A stretch of 64,000 nucleotides of DNA from Neisseriaceae bacterium HSC-16F19 (GTDB taxonomy: Bacteria; Pseudomonadota; Gammaproteobacteria; Burkholderiales; Neisseriaceae): the NCBI RefSeq assembly GCF_024171525.1, contig NZ_JALJZY010000013.1, positions 1 through 64,000 on the forward strand, read 5' to 3'. The notes beneath the pieces were generated by a model. It was given only the letters and a program-made list of their open reading frames with translations, did not search any database and had not been told where the DNA came from. Below are positions 9,420-17,564 of this stretch, in pieces. Position 1 is the first letter of the stretch, and each line of letters starts with the position of its first letter. The position numbers and the translations under genes were made by a program.

Positions 9420-9971
9420 ATGAGCGCGGCTATATCCATCATCAGGGATGAAGTTTTATCCCAGTTTCCGGAGATTGCAGCTTCGGATTTGAATCTGCGG
9501 CCGGGTGCGGTGATGGAGGGCTTTATCATGCCCGCGAAGGTTTCTAAGAGCCTGATTTCTTATTTGGTTAAGATGGAGCAGGTTGAAAACTGGACGTTTG
9601 CCAACCAGGCGGCCAGTAAGGACGACAAGATGCTGGTTCAGGAGATGGAGGCCGAACTGGTACAGATGCTGCGCCCCTTGGCGGGGCATACCGAGTGGGA
9701 GCGTCAAACAAAGCTGCTTGAGCAGCTGAACTGGCTTTTGGCCAGACTCAGTACCATGCAATGCCTGTATGTCGTCAAGTTTTTAAGCCAGTCCGGCTCA
9801 AATTATCTTGAGCAACTGGATGCCAGTGAAGATAATAATGCCAAATTGCTAAAAGACCGCCTGTTGTCGGTCCATAAAGCAATGAAGCTGACGAGGGTTT
9901 TTTCATCTGAAGTGTTGGATAGAATTATTAATGTTCTGAGGAATTCCGAGAATGGCAAGCGCAAAATTTAA
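9420..9971 (+). CDS. Hypothetical helical protein (183 aa)
   Basis: No family recognised. It is predicted mostly helical, with no signal peptide or membrane segment and a lysine/arginine-rich tail. It begins 61 bp after the giant helicase, behind an AT-rich spacer and AGGA ribosome binding site. Its 3' end overlaps the next gene by 20 bp, which suggests translational coupling with the exported protein that follows. Confidence 0.75.
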   Translation: MSAAISIIRDEVLSQFPEIAASDLNLRPGAVMEGFIMPAKVSKSLISYLVKMEQVENWTFANQAASKDDKMLVQEMEAELVQMLRPLAGHTEWERQTKLLEQLNWLLARLSTMQCLYVVKFLSQSGSNYLEQLDASEDNNAKLLKDRLLSVHKAMKLTRVFSSEVLDRIINVLRNSENGKRKI

Positions 9972-11145
9972 GCAGAAGCGGATTGTTACCACGCTGACGA
10001 CAGCCTCTTTGTGTTTGGTTGTACCTGTCGCTTTGGCGAATAATTTGACGTCCGGCTGGGACAAAGTCAAAGGTGTGACCCAACAGGTGGACAAAGCCAG
10101 TCAGCAGCTGGTGAATAATGTGGCCGTAGCCCTCAACGGCGGCACCAGCGAAGAATTGGCTGCCTTGAACGAGCAGGCGAAGAAAGAGGCCGCCAGCTGT
10201 GCGGCCGGTGCGGAAGGTACTCAGGGCAAAGCCATTAAGGATGCCGTAGACATCCACACGACTTTTGCCTCAGTCGGCCCGGATGTGGAAAAATTCTTCA
10301 ATCAAAATCACGACTGTTTTGCCAAACTGAACAAGCTGTATGACTTGTCTTTCAGTATTCCCTCGCTGAGTTCTATTATCAATGCCGCTCAAGAGGCGGT
10401 AGTGGACTATGCCAAACAAAAAGCTTGTTCAGCAGTTAAAGAAGCCACTGAAGAGCTGGTGGCTCCGATCAACTCCGCTATCGACAAAGTAAATACTAAT
10501 TTCGGTAGCTATATGGACCTCAACGGTTTGGCCAACGGCGCTGTATCTGGTGGTTTATCCAAGCTGGATCCGTCTTTGGGACAAACCTATGCTAATAAAG
10601 CCCCGGCTGCAGGCTATGAGATCCAAATGTTCAGCCAAGCCCAAACCACCTTCAACAATTCACCGCTCACCGGTGGGAATACCGGTGGCAGTACCACCAC
10701 ACAAGGCGGCTACACCTACAACAATCAGCACAATCAGCTGAGCAACCTCAATACCGCACTCCAGCAGGAACAGATCAAGCTGCCGCAAGCGCAGCAAAAT
10801 CTGAGCACGGCCCGCCAACGTCTGAATAATTGCCAGGCACAACAAGGCAACTGTACCCAGTTTGAACAACAAGTTGCCCAGGCTCAGGCTGAAATTAACC
10901 GCATTCAGAGCAGCATCAGCAATTATCAAAGCCAGGTTTCCAACTTGGCCGGCAACGGCAATGCGGTTACTTCAGGCGCATTGAAGCATGATCCGTCCGG
11001 TTTGCTGCCCAATAACCAGCAACAAGCGCCCGCACAGCAGCAGGCGCAGCTGTCCCCAAACAGCAATAGTGCCAGCAGCGCCGGCAGCAACAAATCGGGC
11101 AGCAGCAGTTACAGCGACTGGCTGAAACAGCAGTATTCCCGTTAA
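9952..11145 (+). CDS. Exported low-complexity protein (397 aa)
   Basis: An N-terminal signal peptide (basic start, hydrophobic core ending LVVPVALAN) points to export. The mature part has helices and several cysteines (about residues 83-165), a coiled-coil-like Q/A-rich stretch (about 260-330), and a tail dominated by Q, N, S and G. It overlaps the preceding gene by 20 bp and lies 10 bp before the first of three exported paralogues. No family recognised. In this context it could be a surface or pilus-associated component of mating-pair formation, which is inference. Confidence 0.75.
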   Translation: MASAKFKQKRIVTTLTTASLCLVVPVALANNLTSGWDKVKGVTQQVDKASQQLVNNVAVALNGGTSEELAALNEQAKKEAASCAAGAEGTQGKAIKDAVDIHTTFASVGPDVEKFFNQNHDCFAKLNKLYDLSFSIPSLSSIINAAQEAVVDYAKQKACSAVKEATEELVAPINSAIDKVNTNFGSYMDLNGLANGAVSGGLSKLDPSLGQTYANKAPAAGYEIQMFSQAQTTFNNSPLTGGNTGGSTTTQGGYTYNNQHNQLSNLNTALQQEQIKLPQAQQNLSTARQRLNNCQAQQGNCTQFEQQVAQAQAEINRIQSSISNYQSQVSNLAGNGNAVTSGALKHDPSGLLPNNQQQAPAQQQAQLSPNSNSASSAGSNKSGSSSYSDWLKQQYSR

Positions 11146-11155
11146 GGAGCCTGCG

Positions 11156-11905
11156 ATGTCATCCCGTACCCGTTGGTTAGCCCTCAGCCTGGCATTGGCC
11201 ATGCCGGTGGCGGCTCATGCCATCTCTTGGCAGTCCATCATTCAATGGTTTTTGAACCTGAATGATGAGAACAGCGGTTGGGCCGTGGTTACCAAACAAA
11301 CTGCGGTCGCATCCAATCAGATTGCCAGCAATGAAATGCGGGCCAATCAGATGCTCGCCGTATCCATGGGAAGCATCCGGCAGACGGAAAGGGCAAAAGA
11401 GGCGGTCATAAATTACAGCGCCGCCTTTGGCCAGCCCGAATCGAATTTGTGCGGCGCTCTGGTGGATAATGCGGCCATGGTGAAAACCATGGAGAACCAG
11501 CAGCAGGATGTACGCGAACGCATGGCCAATTTCAGCAACCGTCAAGTGGGCACACCGGTGGAATACAAGCAGGCCATGCAGACAGCTCATGCTGAGATGT
11601 ATTGCAGTATCAGCGAGTCCAAACAGGGTTTGTGCAAGCTTCAGCCAAACGGTATGCAGGCATGGGATTCCGATTACAGCGGATTTGCCATGCAAAACAG
11701 CCTGGTCGGCAAGGCGGAGTTGGGGGCCATTGCATACGTCAATACCTTGGGCAGTATGCTGCCCCAGCCGGATCCCCGCACCGATTGCAAGACTACGGGT
11801 TGCAGCCAGGCAAAAATTGAAAACATGAGTAATTTGGCCCGTGCTTCCATGGTCACCAACAGCGTTTTATCCCAGGTGAGCATTCGGGTTAACCCCAATC
11901 CTTAA
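11156..11905 (+). CDS. Exported paralogue 1 of the tandem family (249 aa)
   Basis: A signal peptide (ALSLALAMPVAAHA) is followed by a helical region with the pattern TKQ...SNQIASNE...Q and then NYSAAFGQ...LCG. The same pattern occurs in the next two proteins. It lacks the C-terminal block those share and is about 130 residues shorter, so it represents an N-terminal-only member. Strong ribosome binding site AAGGAG before the ATG. The helical, exported, repeated-duplication character is reminiscent of VirB5-like minor pilus or adhesin components, but I cannot assign a named family. Confidence 0.75.
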   Translation: MSSRTRWLALSLALAMPVAAHAISWQSIIQWFLNLNDENSGWAVVTKQTAVASNQIASNEMRANQMLAVSMGSIRQTERAKEAVINYSAAFGQPESNLCGALVDNAAMVKTMENQQQDVRERMANFSNRQVGTPVEYKQAMQTAHAEMYCSISESKQGLCKLQPNGMQAWDSDYSGFAMQNSLVGKAELGAIAYVNTLGSMLPQPDPRTDCKTTGCSQAKIENMSNLARASMVTNSVLSQVSIRVNPNP

Positions 11906-11920
11906 TGGAGAACATTGGCA

Positions 11921-13054
11921 ATGTTGCATAAAAAGAAGAAGCTGACTATTGCAATATTGGGTATTGCCCTCGTACCCTCGGCGGCTATGGCTGCGCTGTA
12001 CGGTTTCGGCCCTGCAGAGGCGTGGACGGGTGCTCAGCTCACCCAGCAGGCCGCCGAAGTTTCCGGCAATATCATTTCCTGGGGGGAAGGTTTTGCGACC
12101 CAAATGGAAAACCATTTCGAGCAAACCATTTCCGCCATTGCCGTGGCCACCAAGCAAGAATCAGTGGCCGCCAACCTGATTGCCTCCAATAACGTAAAAG
12201 CCAGCCAGCAGCTGGTTAATGCCGTGGCCGCCCAACAGAAATCGGACAAAATTGCCGAGGTGGTGGCCAACTATTCTCCCAGTACGGGTCAGGGACACAA
12301 AACCTGTACCGTCATCCAAAAAAACAAATCACTGGACAAGGCCTTCGAGAGCAGCCATGTGGCCGCCCAACTGTATGTAGGGCAATTGGACAATGCGCCG
12401 GGCCGCCTAGTGGATTCAAGCATCGATGCCATGAACCAACGGTATAAAAATCATCTGGCAGATTTTTGTACCGATGCTGAGGCTGCCGCCGGTTTGTGTC
12501 AAAAATCAAAACTGCCGGGTGGCGATACTAATGCCGCCTTGTTGTTTGCTCCCGCCAAGCCGGGCTCTTTGGAAGACAAGGCACAGTTGGCCTATATCCA
12601 AAACGTATTGGGCCCGCCGGACAGCAAGGTAAGCAAAGCCGCCGGGTCTTCCGCCGCCGGCCAGGATTATTTTTTGGCTAAAGCCCGTAAAGACGTGATG
12701 CTTTCCATCCCGGCCTACAGCTTGGCCCGTATCAAGGCCGCCAACACGGTAACGGATGCCGGCATGTCGCCCAACCAGATGCTGGAGAAACGGACGAATG
12801 ACTATTTTGGCAGTGACGAAGCCAAGGAATGGTCAAAAACGCTCGCGGTCCAAGCTCCTCGCGGCCTGATGGTGGAGACCTTGAAAGTAGGGGGCCTGCA
12901 AACCTGGCTGGATTTCCAGCAGCTGCAGCAAACCCAGCGCATCAATGCCAATCTGGCAGCATTGCTGATCACCGGCAATGACAGTGAAAAAGCCAAAGCC
13001 GATTCGGCGTTTAATAATGTTCGCGGCGAAGGCATTAGCGGGGGCGTTCGATGA
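11921..13054 (+). CDS. Exported paralogue 2 of the tandem family (377 aa)
   Basis: Signal peptide ending SAAMAAL. It shares with its neighbours TKQESVAANLIASNN, NYSPSTGQGHKTC, a Cys-containing E-x-A-x-G-x-C region (about residues 190-195), NVLGPPDS, the block YFGSDEAKEW, and the C-terminal RGLMVETLK. I start it at the ATG at 11921 (GGAG 10 nt upstream) rather than the in-frame TTG at 11915. It overlaps the next gene by 4 bp (ATGA). Function unknown. Probably periplasmic or surface part of the transfer machinery, by context. Confidence 0.78.
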   Translation: MLHKKKKLTIAILGIALVPSAAMAALYGFGPAEAWTGAQLTQQAAEVSGNIISWGEGFATQMENHFEQTISAIAVATKQESVAANLIASNNVKASQQLVNAVAAQQKSDKIAEVVANYSPSTGQGHKTCTVIQKNKSLDKAFESSHVAAQLYVGQLDNAPGRLVDSSIDAMNQRYKNHLADFCTDAEAAAGLCQKSKLPGGDTNAALLFAPAKPGSLEDKAQLAYIQNVLGPPDSKVSKAAGSSAAGQDYFLAKARKDVMLSIPAYSLARIKAANTVTDAGMSPNQMLEKRTNDYFGSDEAKEWSKTLAVQAPRGLMVETLKVGGLQTWLDFQQLQQTQRINANLAALLITGNDSEKAKADSAFNNVRGEGISGGVR

Positions 13055-14199
13055 TTAAAACCCCCAAATTTCTCGCTGCCTTGATGCTTTGCGGTGCAAG
13101 TGCACCGGCATTCGCCTACTACTGTCCGCCGCAGTATCAGAATACTTGGGTGCTTCCCATGTTCCAGAATTCGACCCTGGTCATGAATTCGGCACTCAAC
13201 ACAGTGGATGCACAGCTGCAGGCGCTGTTGAAGTACAACAACGAGCGCGTACTCTCCGCACTGTCGGTATTGACCAAACAGAAAGCGCTGTCGGGCAATA
13301 TCGTGGCCGACAATGAGCGCAAGACCGCACAGCAAGTGGCTTCCGGTTTGAAGACCCTCTCCAACTTCAAGCAGGTCACTGAAGCCAAGCTCAACTATGG
13401 TCCTGAATTCGGTCAAGGTTACAACCCGTGTGTGATTGCCGAAGAGCGTGTTGTGATTACGCACAGCGAAGCGGCAGCCCAATCCACCGCCAATCAGATT
13501 GTGCGGGGCGTGTATGCGGGCCCCGGTAAATATGCGGTTTCCCAGTCTGTGGCCAAAGGCGAATTGCTGAGTGACATTGCAGCCTACTGTACCAAAGAGT
13601 ACGCGGAATCCGGCTTGTGCGAGGCGGTAGCCAAGGACCCGGGTTTGGCTTTGAATGCGGCTATATTGTTCAGCAACGAAAAATCGACTGGCGAATACGG
13701 CCAGGCGCGTACCACGTTTATCAATACCATAGTCGGTCTGCCTGATTCGGCCGTGCCTAAAAATCAGGCCACCACTCCGGCGGCCAAAGATTATGCGCTC
13801 ATCAAACAGCAGAAAGACGCTTTGATTTCGCCGGCCATTACCGCTTTGGCCAATATTCAGGCCCAGCACGGCTTTATTGATCAAGGCAACCATGCCTATG
13901 GCCAGCCGGTGATGGCCCAATACGAAACCCAAGTTAAGCGTTACTTTGGTGATTCTGACGAGTTTACCAAGTGGAATCAGGTGCTGACTGCACAAACCGA
14001 ACGCGGTTTGCTGGTAGAGCAGCTGAAAATGAAGGCTTTATCCCTGTCCATCCAGGCGAAGCAATATCGCGAGTACGAGATGATGGAGGCTCAGCTGGCC
14101 GCCTTGGTCGCCCAGGAGGTGAATAAGAACCAGACGCTGAGTGCCAAAGGTAATGCCGCCAAAGCCCAATCCGAAAACATCAGCAGTAGAGTCAAATAA
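13051..14199 (+). CDS. Exported paralogue 3 of the tandem family (382 aa)
   Basis: Signal peptide MIKTPKFLAALMLCGASAPAFA. It aligns along nearly its whole length with the preceding protein: LTKQKALSGNIVADNE, NYGPEFGQGYNPC, CTKEYAESGLC, IVGLPDS, RYFGDSDEFTKW, RGLLVEQLK, and a helical tail ending in AKAQSENISS. The paired cysteines suggest disulphides in an oxidising compartment. It is translationally coupled (ATGA) to paralogue 2. The high similarity of layout points to gene duplication. Confidence 0.78.
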   Translation: MIKTPKFLAALMLCGASAPAFAYYCPPQYQNTWVLPMFQNSTLVMNSALNTVDAQLQALLKYNNERVLSALSVLTKQKALSGNIVADNERKTAQQVASGLKTLSNFKQVTEAKLNYGPEFGQGYNPCVIAEERVVITHSEAAAQSTANQIVRGVYAGPGKYAVSQSVAKGELLSDIAAYCTKEYAESGLCEAVAKDPGLALNAAILFSNEKSTGEYGQARTTFINTIVGLPDSAVPKNQATTPAAKDYALIKQQKDALISPAITALANIQAQHGFIDQGNHAYGQPVMAQYETQVKRYFGDSDEFTKWNQVLTAQTERGLLVEQLKMKALSLSIQAKQYREYEMMEAQLAALVAQEVNKNQTLSAKGNAAKAQSENISSRVK

Positions 14200-14208
14200 G
14201 GAAACAGC

Positions 14209-14763
14209 ATGAAAACCTTGTTCAAATTCGCTACTTTTTTTCTGGCAGCCACTCTGTCTGTACCGGCTGCGGCCCAGGCCAACATCAAGTTTCCGGCCGG
14301 GCTCAAATGGCAAATGATGCCGGCAGCTTACTTCAACTATTCACAGCAAAAAGGCACTGCCGCCCAAAAAACCGAAGCGCAACAAATTTGGAAGGGCAAG
14401 ATCGTTGCAGGCGAGCCTGCATTTGTGCTGATTGACAAAATATCAACTGCAGACAGCGAGTACACCTTCACCATGCTGGACACTACTGGTGGCCACTGCA
14501 TACCGCCCGGCAACGGCGCGGGCATGGAAGATATGTACAGCACTTGCCCCATGAAGGTTATCCAAAAGGTGCAGGCGACCAACAAGACCACCAGCCGCGA
14601 TATTGCAGGCTATTGCTTCCTGCACTTGGATGACGGCCCGGGCGAGTTGGCCAAAAACCATACCTCTATGGCCTACGATGCCAAATCCCAAACCGTATTT
14701 TTCCGCATCACCCAGCATGGCAAGCCTGTGCCTGAGTGCAACCGTCAGATCAAACTGAAGTGA
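14209..14763 (+). CDS. Small exported protein with several cysteines (184 aa)
   Basis: Signal peptide ending VPAAAQA. The mature part is about 160 residues, with cysteines in GGHCIPP, STCPM, GYCFLH and PECNRQ, consistent with disulphide bonds. It looks beta-rich. It sits 9 bp after exported paralogue 3 and 7 bp before the transglycosylase fusion, so it belongs to the same exported cluster. No family recognised. Confidence 0.7.
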   Translation: MKTLFKFATFFLAATLSVPAAAQANIKFPAGLKWQMMPAAYFNYSQQKGTAAQKTEAQQIWKGKIVAGEPAFVLIDKISTADSEYTFTMLDTTGGHCIPPGNGAGMEDMYSTCPMKVIQKVQATNKTTSRDIAGYCFLHLDDGPGELAKNHTSMAYDAKSQTVFFRITQHGKPVPECNRQIKLK

Positions 14764-14770
14764 GCAGGCA

Positions 14771-15751
14771 ATGGTACACCTGTGCAAAATAGCATACCGG
14801 TGTCTGTTGGCATTGATGCTGATGCTCGCACCTGGCTGGGCATTGGCCAATACCAAATATAAGGGCCCTCAAGTCACCCATGCCGAAGTGGTTGCGGCTT
14901 TGCAGAAGTCGCCCAATGCCAATGCGTGGATCAAACAGAACGCCCATGCCATTGCCAGTCTGGCCCTTAATGTTGAAAGTAGCGGTTATTTGGGTATCTA
15001 TAACGGCTCATGCTGTTATGGCATTTTACAAATGAACCGCACCAATATTCGTGCCTATGCCAAGACGGATCCGGAGACCTTCCGGCGAAGCTCTTTGCAG
15101 TTTCAGGTAGATGCCTGGTCCAAACTGACCTCCGAAGCCATGCGCAATAATGCGCCGCGCCGCTTGTCCCAGATGTCCACATTTGACGGACGGCCGGTAA
15201 CACCGCAATTGGTATTGGCCTGTATCCAATTGGGCATAGGCAATTGTCAGAAAATGCTTAATTCGGGCAAGTGCTCCGGCTTTATGGACCGAAACAAAAC
15301 AACCATTTGTGCCATGGCAGATAAGACAGCCCGTGGCATGGGTCAGACACCGGCCACACCCGTCAGCTCAGGCGACTCGGGCTGCCCGGCCGCAGATCCC
15401 TCAGAGTTCCTGTCCGATGCGGATGGTTATGGTTCTTTGGATGAGACCGATATAGGCGAGTATGCCTCCATGTCTCCCCTGGAAATGATCATGACCGAAG
15501 CGGAAAGACGCTTGGGCAGTGACAGCTGGCAGAAAAAGCTGACAACAGTCTCCAGCCGCGCTTTGTGGGTGGACTATACCAAGGCGATCGCCGTTGAAAA
15601 CTATTTGCGCCGCCTGAATTATGAGAAGCGCGAGCGCATCGAGGCCCAAATGGCCAACTTGGTGGCCATTCGGGTTGAAAACCAACGCCTCATCTCATCC
15701 GGTGCTGCCGGCAGGGCGAAAGCCGATCAGATTAACAGTTCTGTCCGTTAA
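14771..15751 (+). CDS. Lytic transglycosylase-like domain fused to the paralogue tail (326 aa)
   Basis: Hydrophobic export signal (LLALMLMLAPGWALA). Residues about 55-170 carry an SLT-type fold: NVESSG with the likely catalytic Glu, then YGILQMNRTN. The last 90 residues (from about 240, MTEAERRLGSDSW to ADQINSSVR) match the C-terminal block of paralogues 2 and 3, including RLGSDSWQKKL against YFGDSDEFTKW and the closing AKADQINSS against AKAQSENISS. So this is a peptidoglycan enzyme joined to the same tail. It probably opens the cell wall locally for the transfer channel, with the tail as a docking part (inference). Confidence 0.75.
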   Translation: MVHLCKIAYRCLLALMLMLAPGWALANTKYKGPQVTHAEVVAALQKSPNANAWIKQNAHAIASLALNVESSGYLGIYNGSCCYGILQMNRTNIRAYAKTDPETFRRSSLQFQVDAWSKLTSEAMRNNAPRRLSQMSTFDGRPVTPQLVLACIQLGIGNCQKMLNSGKCSGFMDRNKTTICAMADKTARGMGQTPATPVSSGDSGCPAADPSEFLSDADGYGSLDETDIGEYASMSPLEMIMTEAERRLGSDSWQKKLTTVSSRALWVDYTKAIAVENYLRRLNYEKRERIEAQMANLVAIRVENQRLISSGAAGRAKADQINSSVR

Positions 15752-15762
15752 AGGAGCTTATC

Positions 15763-17199
15763 ATGGCTGAATTACACCACGAAGATTTGGAATTGCCCTC
15801 CGGCTCCGATTGGGAGTCCGAAACCGGTGCTGATGTCGAAGTGGCTGTCGATGATTCGTTGATGGCGGACTTGGCCGGTGCGGTATCATCCGATGATTCC
15901 GTCGTTGAGTTTGAGGATTCTCCCAGCGAACTGGCTGACGCACTGAATGCGGATGCGCCTGAAATTGAGGATGCCGTAGTGGTTTCCGAAACCACTTTGG
16001 CAGAAGCTCCCCAATCCGAGCCGACACCGGAAGACAAAGCACTGGTGAAGCTTGAACCAGAAATTGTTGAAGCCGAAATCATTCAGGAAGAAAGCGAAGC
16101 GGAAAAGCTGGGTCTGAGCGAGCAGGAATTCGAACATTTCATGCAAACACCGCAAGGTCAGCAAATCATATTGCTTCTGCAAAAGATAAGCGCTCAGGCC
16201 GTTGCCGCAAATCAAGCCGAATCCCAAGCATTCCACAGACAGATTTCACAAGAAATGTTAGCCCTCCTGCAGCAATTCCGCCAGGAGCAGGCACAGGCCC
16301 AAGCGGGTAATGCGCAAGCCTTGCAGGCTGCCCAAGCGAATGTGGCCGCCAATCCCAATGCTGCCCCCAGCCAAAGCGTTAACGGTCTGCTTCACGGTCT
16401 GCAAACTTTGGCTGCAGGCTCTGCCAATCTGGTAACGGGCGCGGCCCATTTGGGTGCCAAATCCCTAAGTGCGATAGGCTCCGCATTGCGCTCCTACAGT
16501 GCTGCCGACAAATCTGCTGAACATGATGTCGGTAAAAGCGAGGATGCCCGCGTAGCCCAGGAAAACCACAATAACATCTCCGAAGGCATGGCCGGTATTT
16601 ATTTGGGGCAGGAAGACATCCCGTCCAATATGCAATACCGTATGAGCAGCATGCTGGCTGCCGAAGAGGATTACCTCAACGGTGTTGACGAGCTGTGGCG
16701 GGCCAAACAGATGCAGGACGTACTGCACAAGGTTGAAGAGTATGCCGATGCCCATGGCTTATCCAAACAAGATGTAATCTCCCGCATCAATTCCGATGCT
16801 TCTGTCGAAATGACCGATCTGAATAATGCGTTTAACCAGGCCATGGAACATGACCCGGACGCACGGGCCGCCAAGGAAAAATTGGACCGATCCTTGAACG
16901 AGTGGATGAGCCATCACGAAAGCCTGACCGAAGATTTTGCATTTGCAGATACCGGCAACAAACGGCATCAGGAAGCGTTTGAGCAATACCAGAAATCCGA
17001 GCGTACCGTGCAGGAAGCAACCGAGATCGTACCCAAGACGGCTGACGAAGAGTTGAGCCATATGGAACGGTTCCGGGAATTCATGGAGAACATGAAAGAG
17101 AAAATTGCCGAATTGGCCCGCCGGGTCAGCGAAAAAGTGATGAGCTTTTTCGGCCGAACCGGCCACCCTGCCGATATGCATGCGAGCCCGGCTCCTTAA
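15763..17199 (+). CDS. Hypothetical large acidic/helical protein (478 aa)
   Basis: Not recognised. The first 115 residues are strongly acidic and low-complexity. A Q/A-rich helical stretch follows (about 120-200), then a glycine/alanine-rich hydrophobic stretch (about 205-240, LAAGSANLVTGAAHLGAKS) that could insert into or touch a membrane. The rest is charged and coiled-coil-like. It starts 12 bp after the transglycosylase behind AAAGGAG and is the last gene of the rightward block. There is no signal peptide, so it is probably cytoplasmic or membrane-associated. Confidence 0.75.
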   Translation: MAELHHEDLELPSGSDWESETGADVEVAVDDSLMADLAGAVSSDDSVVEFEDSPSELADALNADAPEIEDAVVVSETTLAEAPQSEPTPEDKALVKLEPEIVEAEIIQEESEAEKLGLSEQEFEHFMQTPQGQQIILLLQKISAQAVAANQAESQAFHRQISQEMLALLQQFRQEQAQAQAGNAQALQAAQANVAANPNAAPSQSVNGLLHGLQTLAAGSANLVTGAAHLGAKSLSAIGSALRSYSAADKSAEHDVGKSEDARVAQENHNNISEGMAGIYLGQEDIPSNMQYRMSSMLAAEEDYLNGVDELWRAKQMQDVLHKVEEYADAHGLSKQDVISRINSDASVEMTDLNNAFNQAMEHDPDARAAKEKLDRSLNEWMSHHESLTEDFAFADTGNKRHQEAFEQYQKSERTVQEATEIVPKTADEELSHMERFREFMENMKEKIAELARRVSEKVMSFFGRTGHPADMHASPAP

Positions 17200-17222
17200 T
17201 CTGCTAGCACAGTTTGAAAGTG

Positions 17223-17244
17223 TTGTCAATATATGAATTGACAA
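17223..17244. promoter_or_regulatory. Operator-like inverted repeat over the -35 box
   Basis: TTGTCAAT at 17223-17230 and ATTGACAA at 17237-17244 are perfect inverted copies separated by 6 bp. The right arm contains the TTGACA -35 hexamer of the antitoxin/Fic promoter. This placement is typical of autorepression by a toxin-antitoxin complex. Confidence 0.6.
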
Positions 17245-17266
17245 AAAGGCGATTTTATGATATAAT
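17238..17266 (+). promoter_or_regulatory. Consensus sigma-70 promoter of the first VbhA-Fic module
   Basis: TTGACA at 17238-17243, a 17-bp spacer, and TATAAT at 17261-17266: an exact consensus promoter. It precedes the antitoxin ATG at 17305 by about 30 nt of leader containing AAGGAGG. Confidence 0.85.
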
Positions 17267-17304
17267 TCTGCCGCTTGTGTTGCTTGGACGTTAAGGAGGA
17301 TGAG

Positions 17305-17562
17305 ATGGTTGCTGCAAAAAAAACCTATGGTGCACTGAACATTACCGCCGAGGAGAAAACCAAGCGGGCGCGTAGTGTGGCTGCTGCCGTCAACAGTGCC
17401 CGTCTTGACGGCCAGGAGTTGGGCCGCCACGTCTTGGCCGTATATGAGGAGTATCTCGCCGGGGACATCACCCAGGAAGAGATGCTGCAGAAAAACAAAG
17501 CTGCGGCCATCCAGGATCTGAAGGAATACCAATTCCAGCTGGATGCCAGATACCCGAGTTGA
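17305..17562 (+). CDS. VbhA-like Fic antitoxin (85 aa)
   Basis: A small helical protein directly upstream of a Fic gene. It carries the class I inhibitory helix pattern S-x3-E-G in the variant S31-ARL-D35-G36, so the usual inhibitory Glu is Asp. In VbhA-type antitoxins this helix inserts next to the Fic ATP site and the acidic residue blocks productive ATP binding. Start chosen at ATG 17305, with AAGGAGG 5 nt upstream; an in-frame TTG at 17275 lacks such a site. It ends 2 bp before the toxin ATG. Promoter and operator-like repeat lie just upstream. Confidence 0.75.
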   Translation: MVAAKKTYGALNITAEEKTKRARSVAAAVNSARLDGQELGRHVLAVYEEYLAGDITQEEMLQKNKAAAIQDLKEYQFQLDARYPS

Positions 17563-17564
17563 AT

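Noticed and set aside
12802..13995. Long open frame on the minus strand (about 397 codons)
   Set aside because: It lies antiparallel to two clear exported-protein genes with good starts and shared motifs. It is a shadow of their codon bias.
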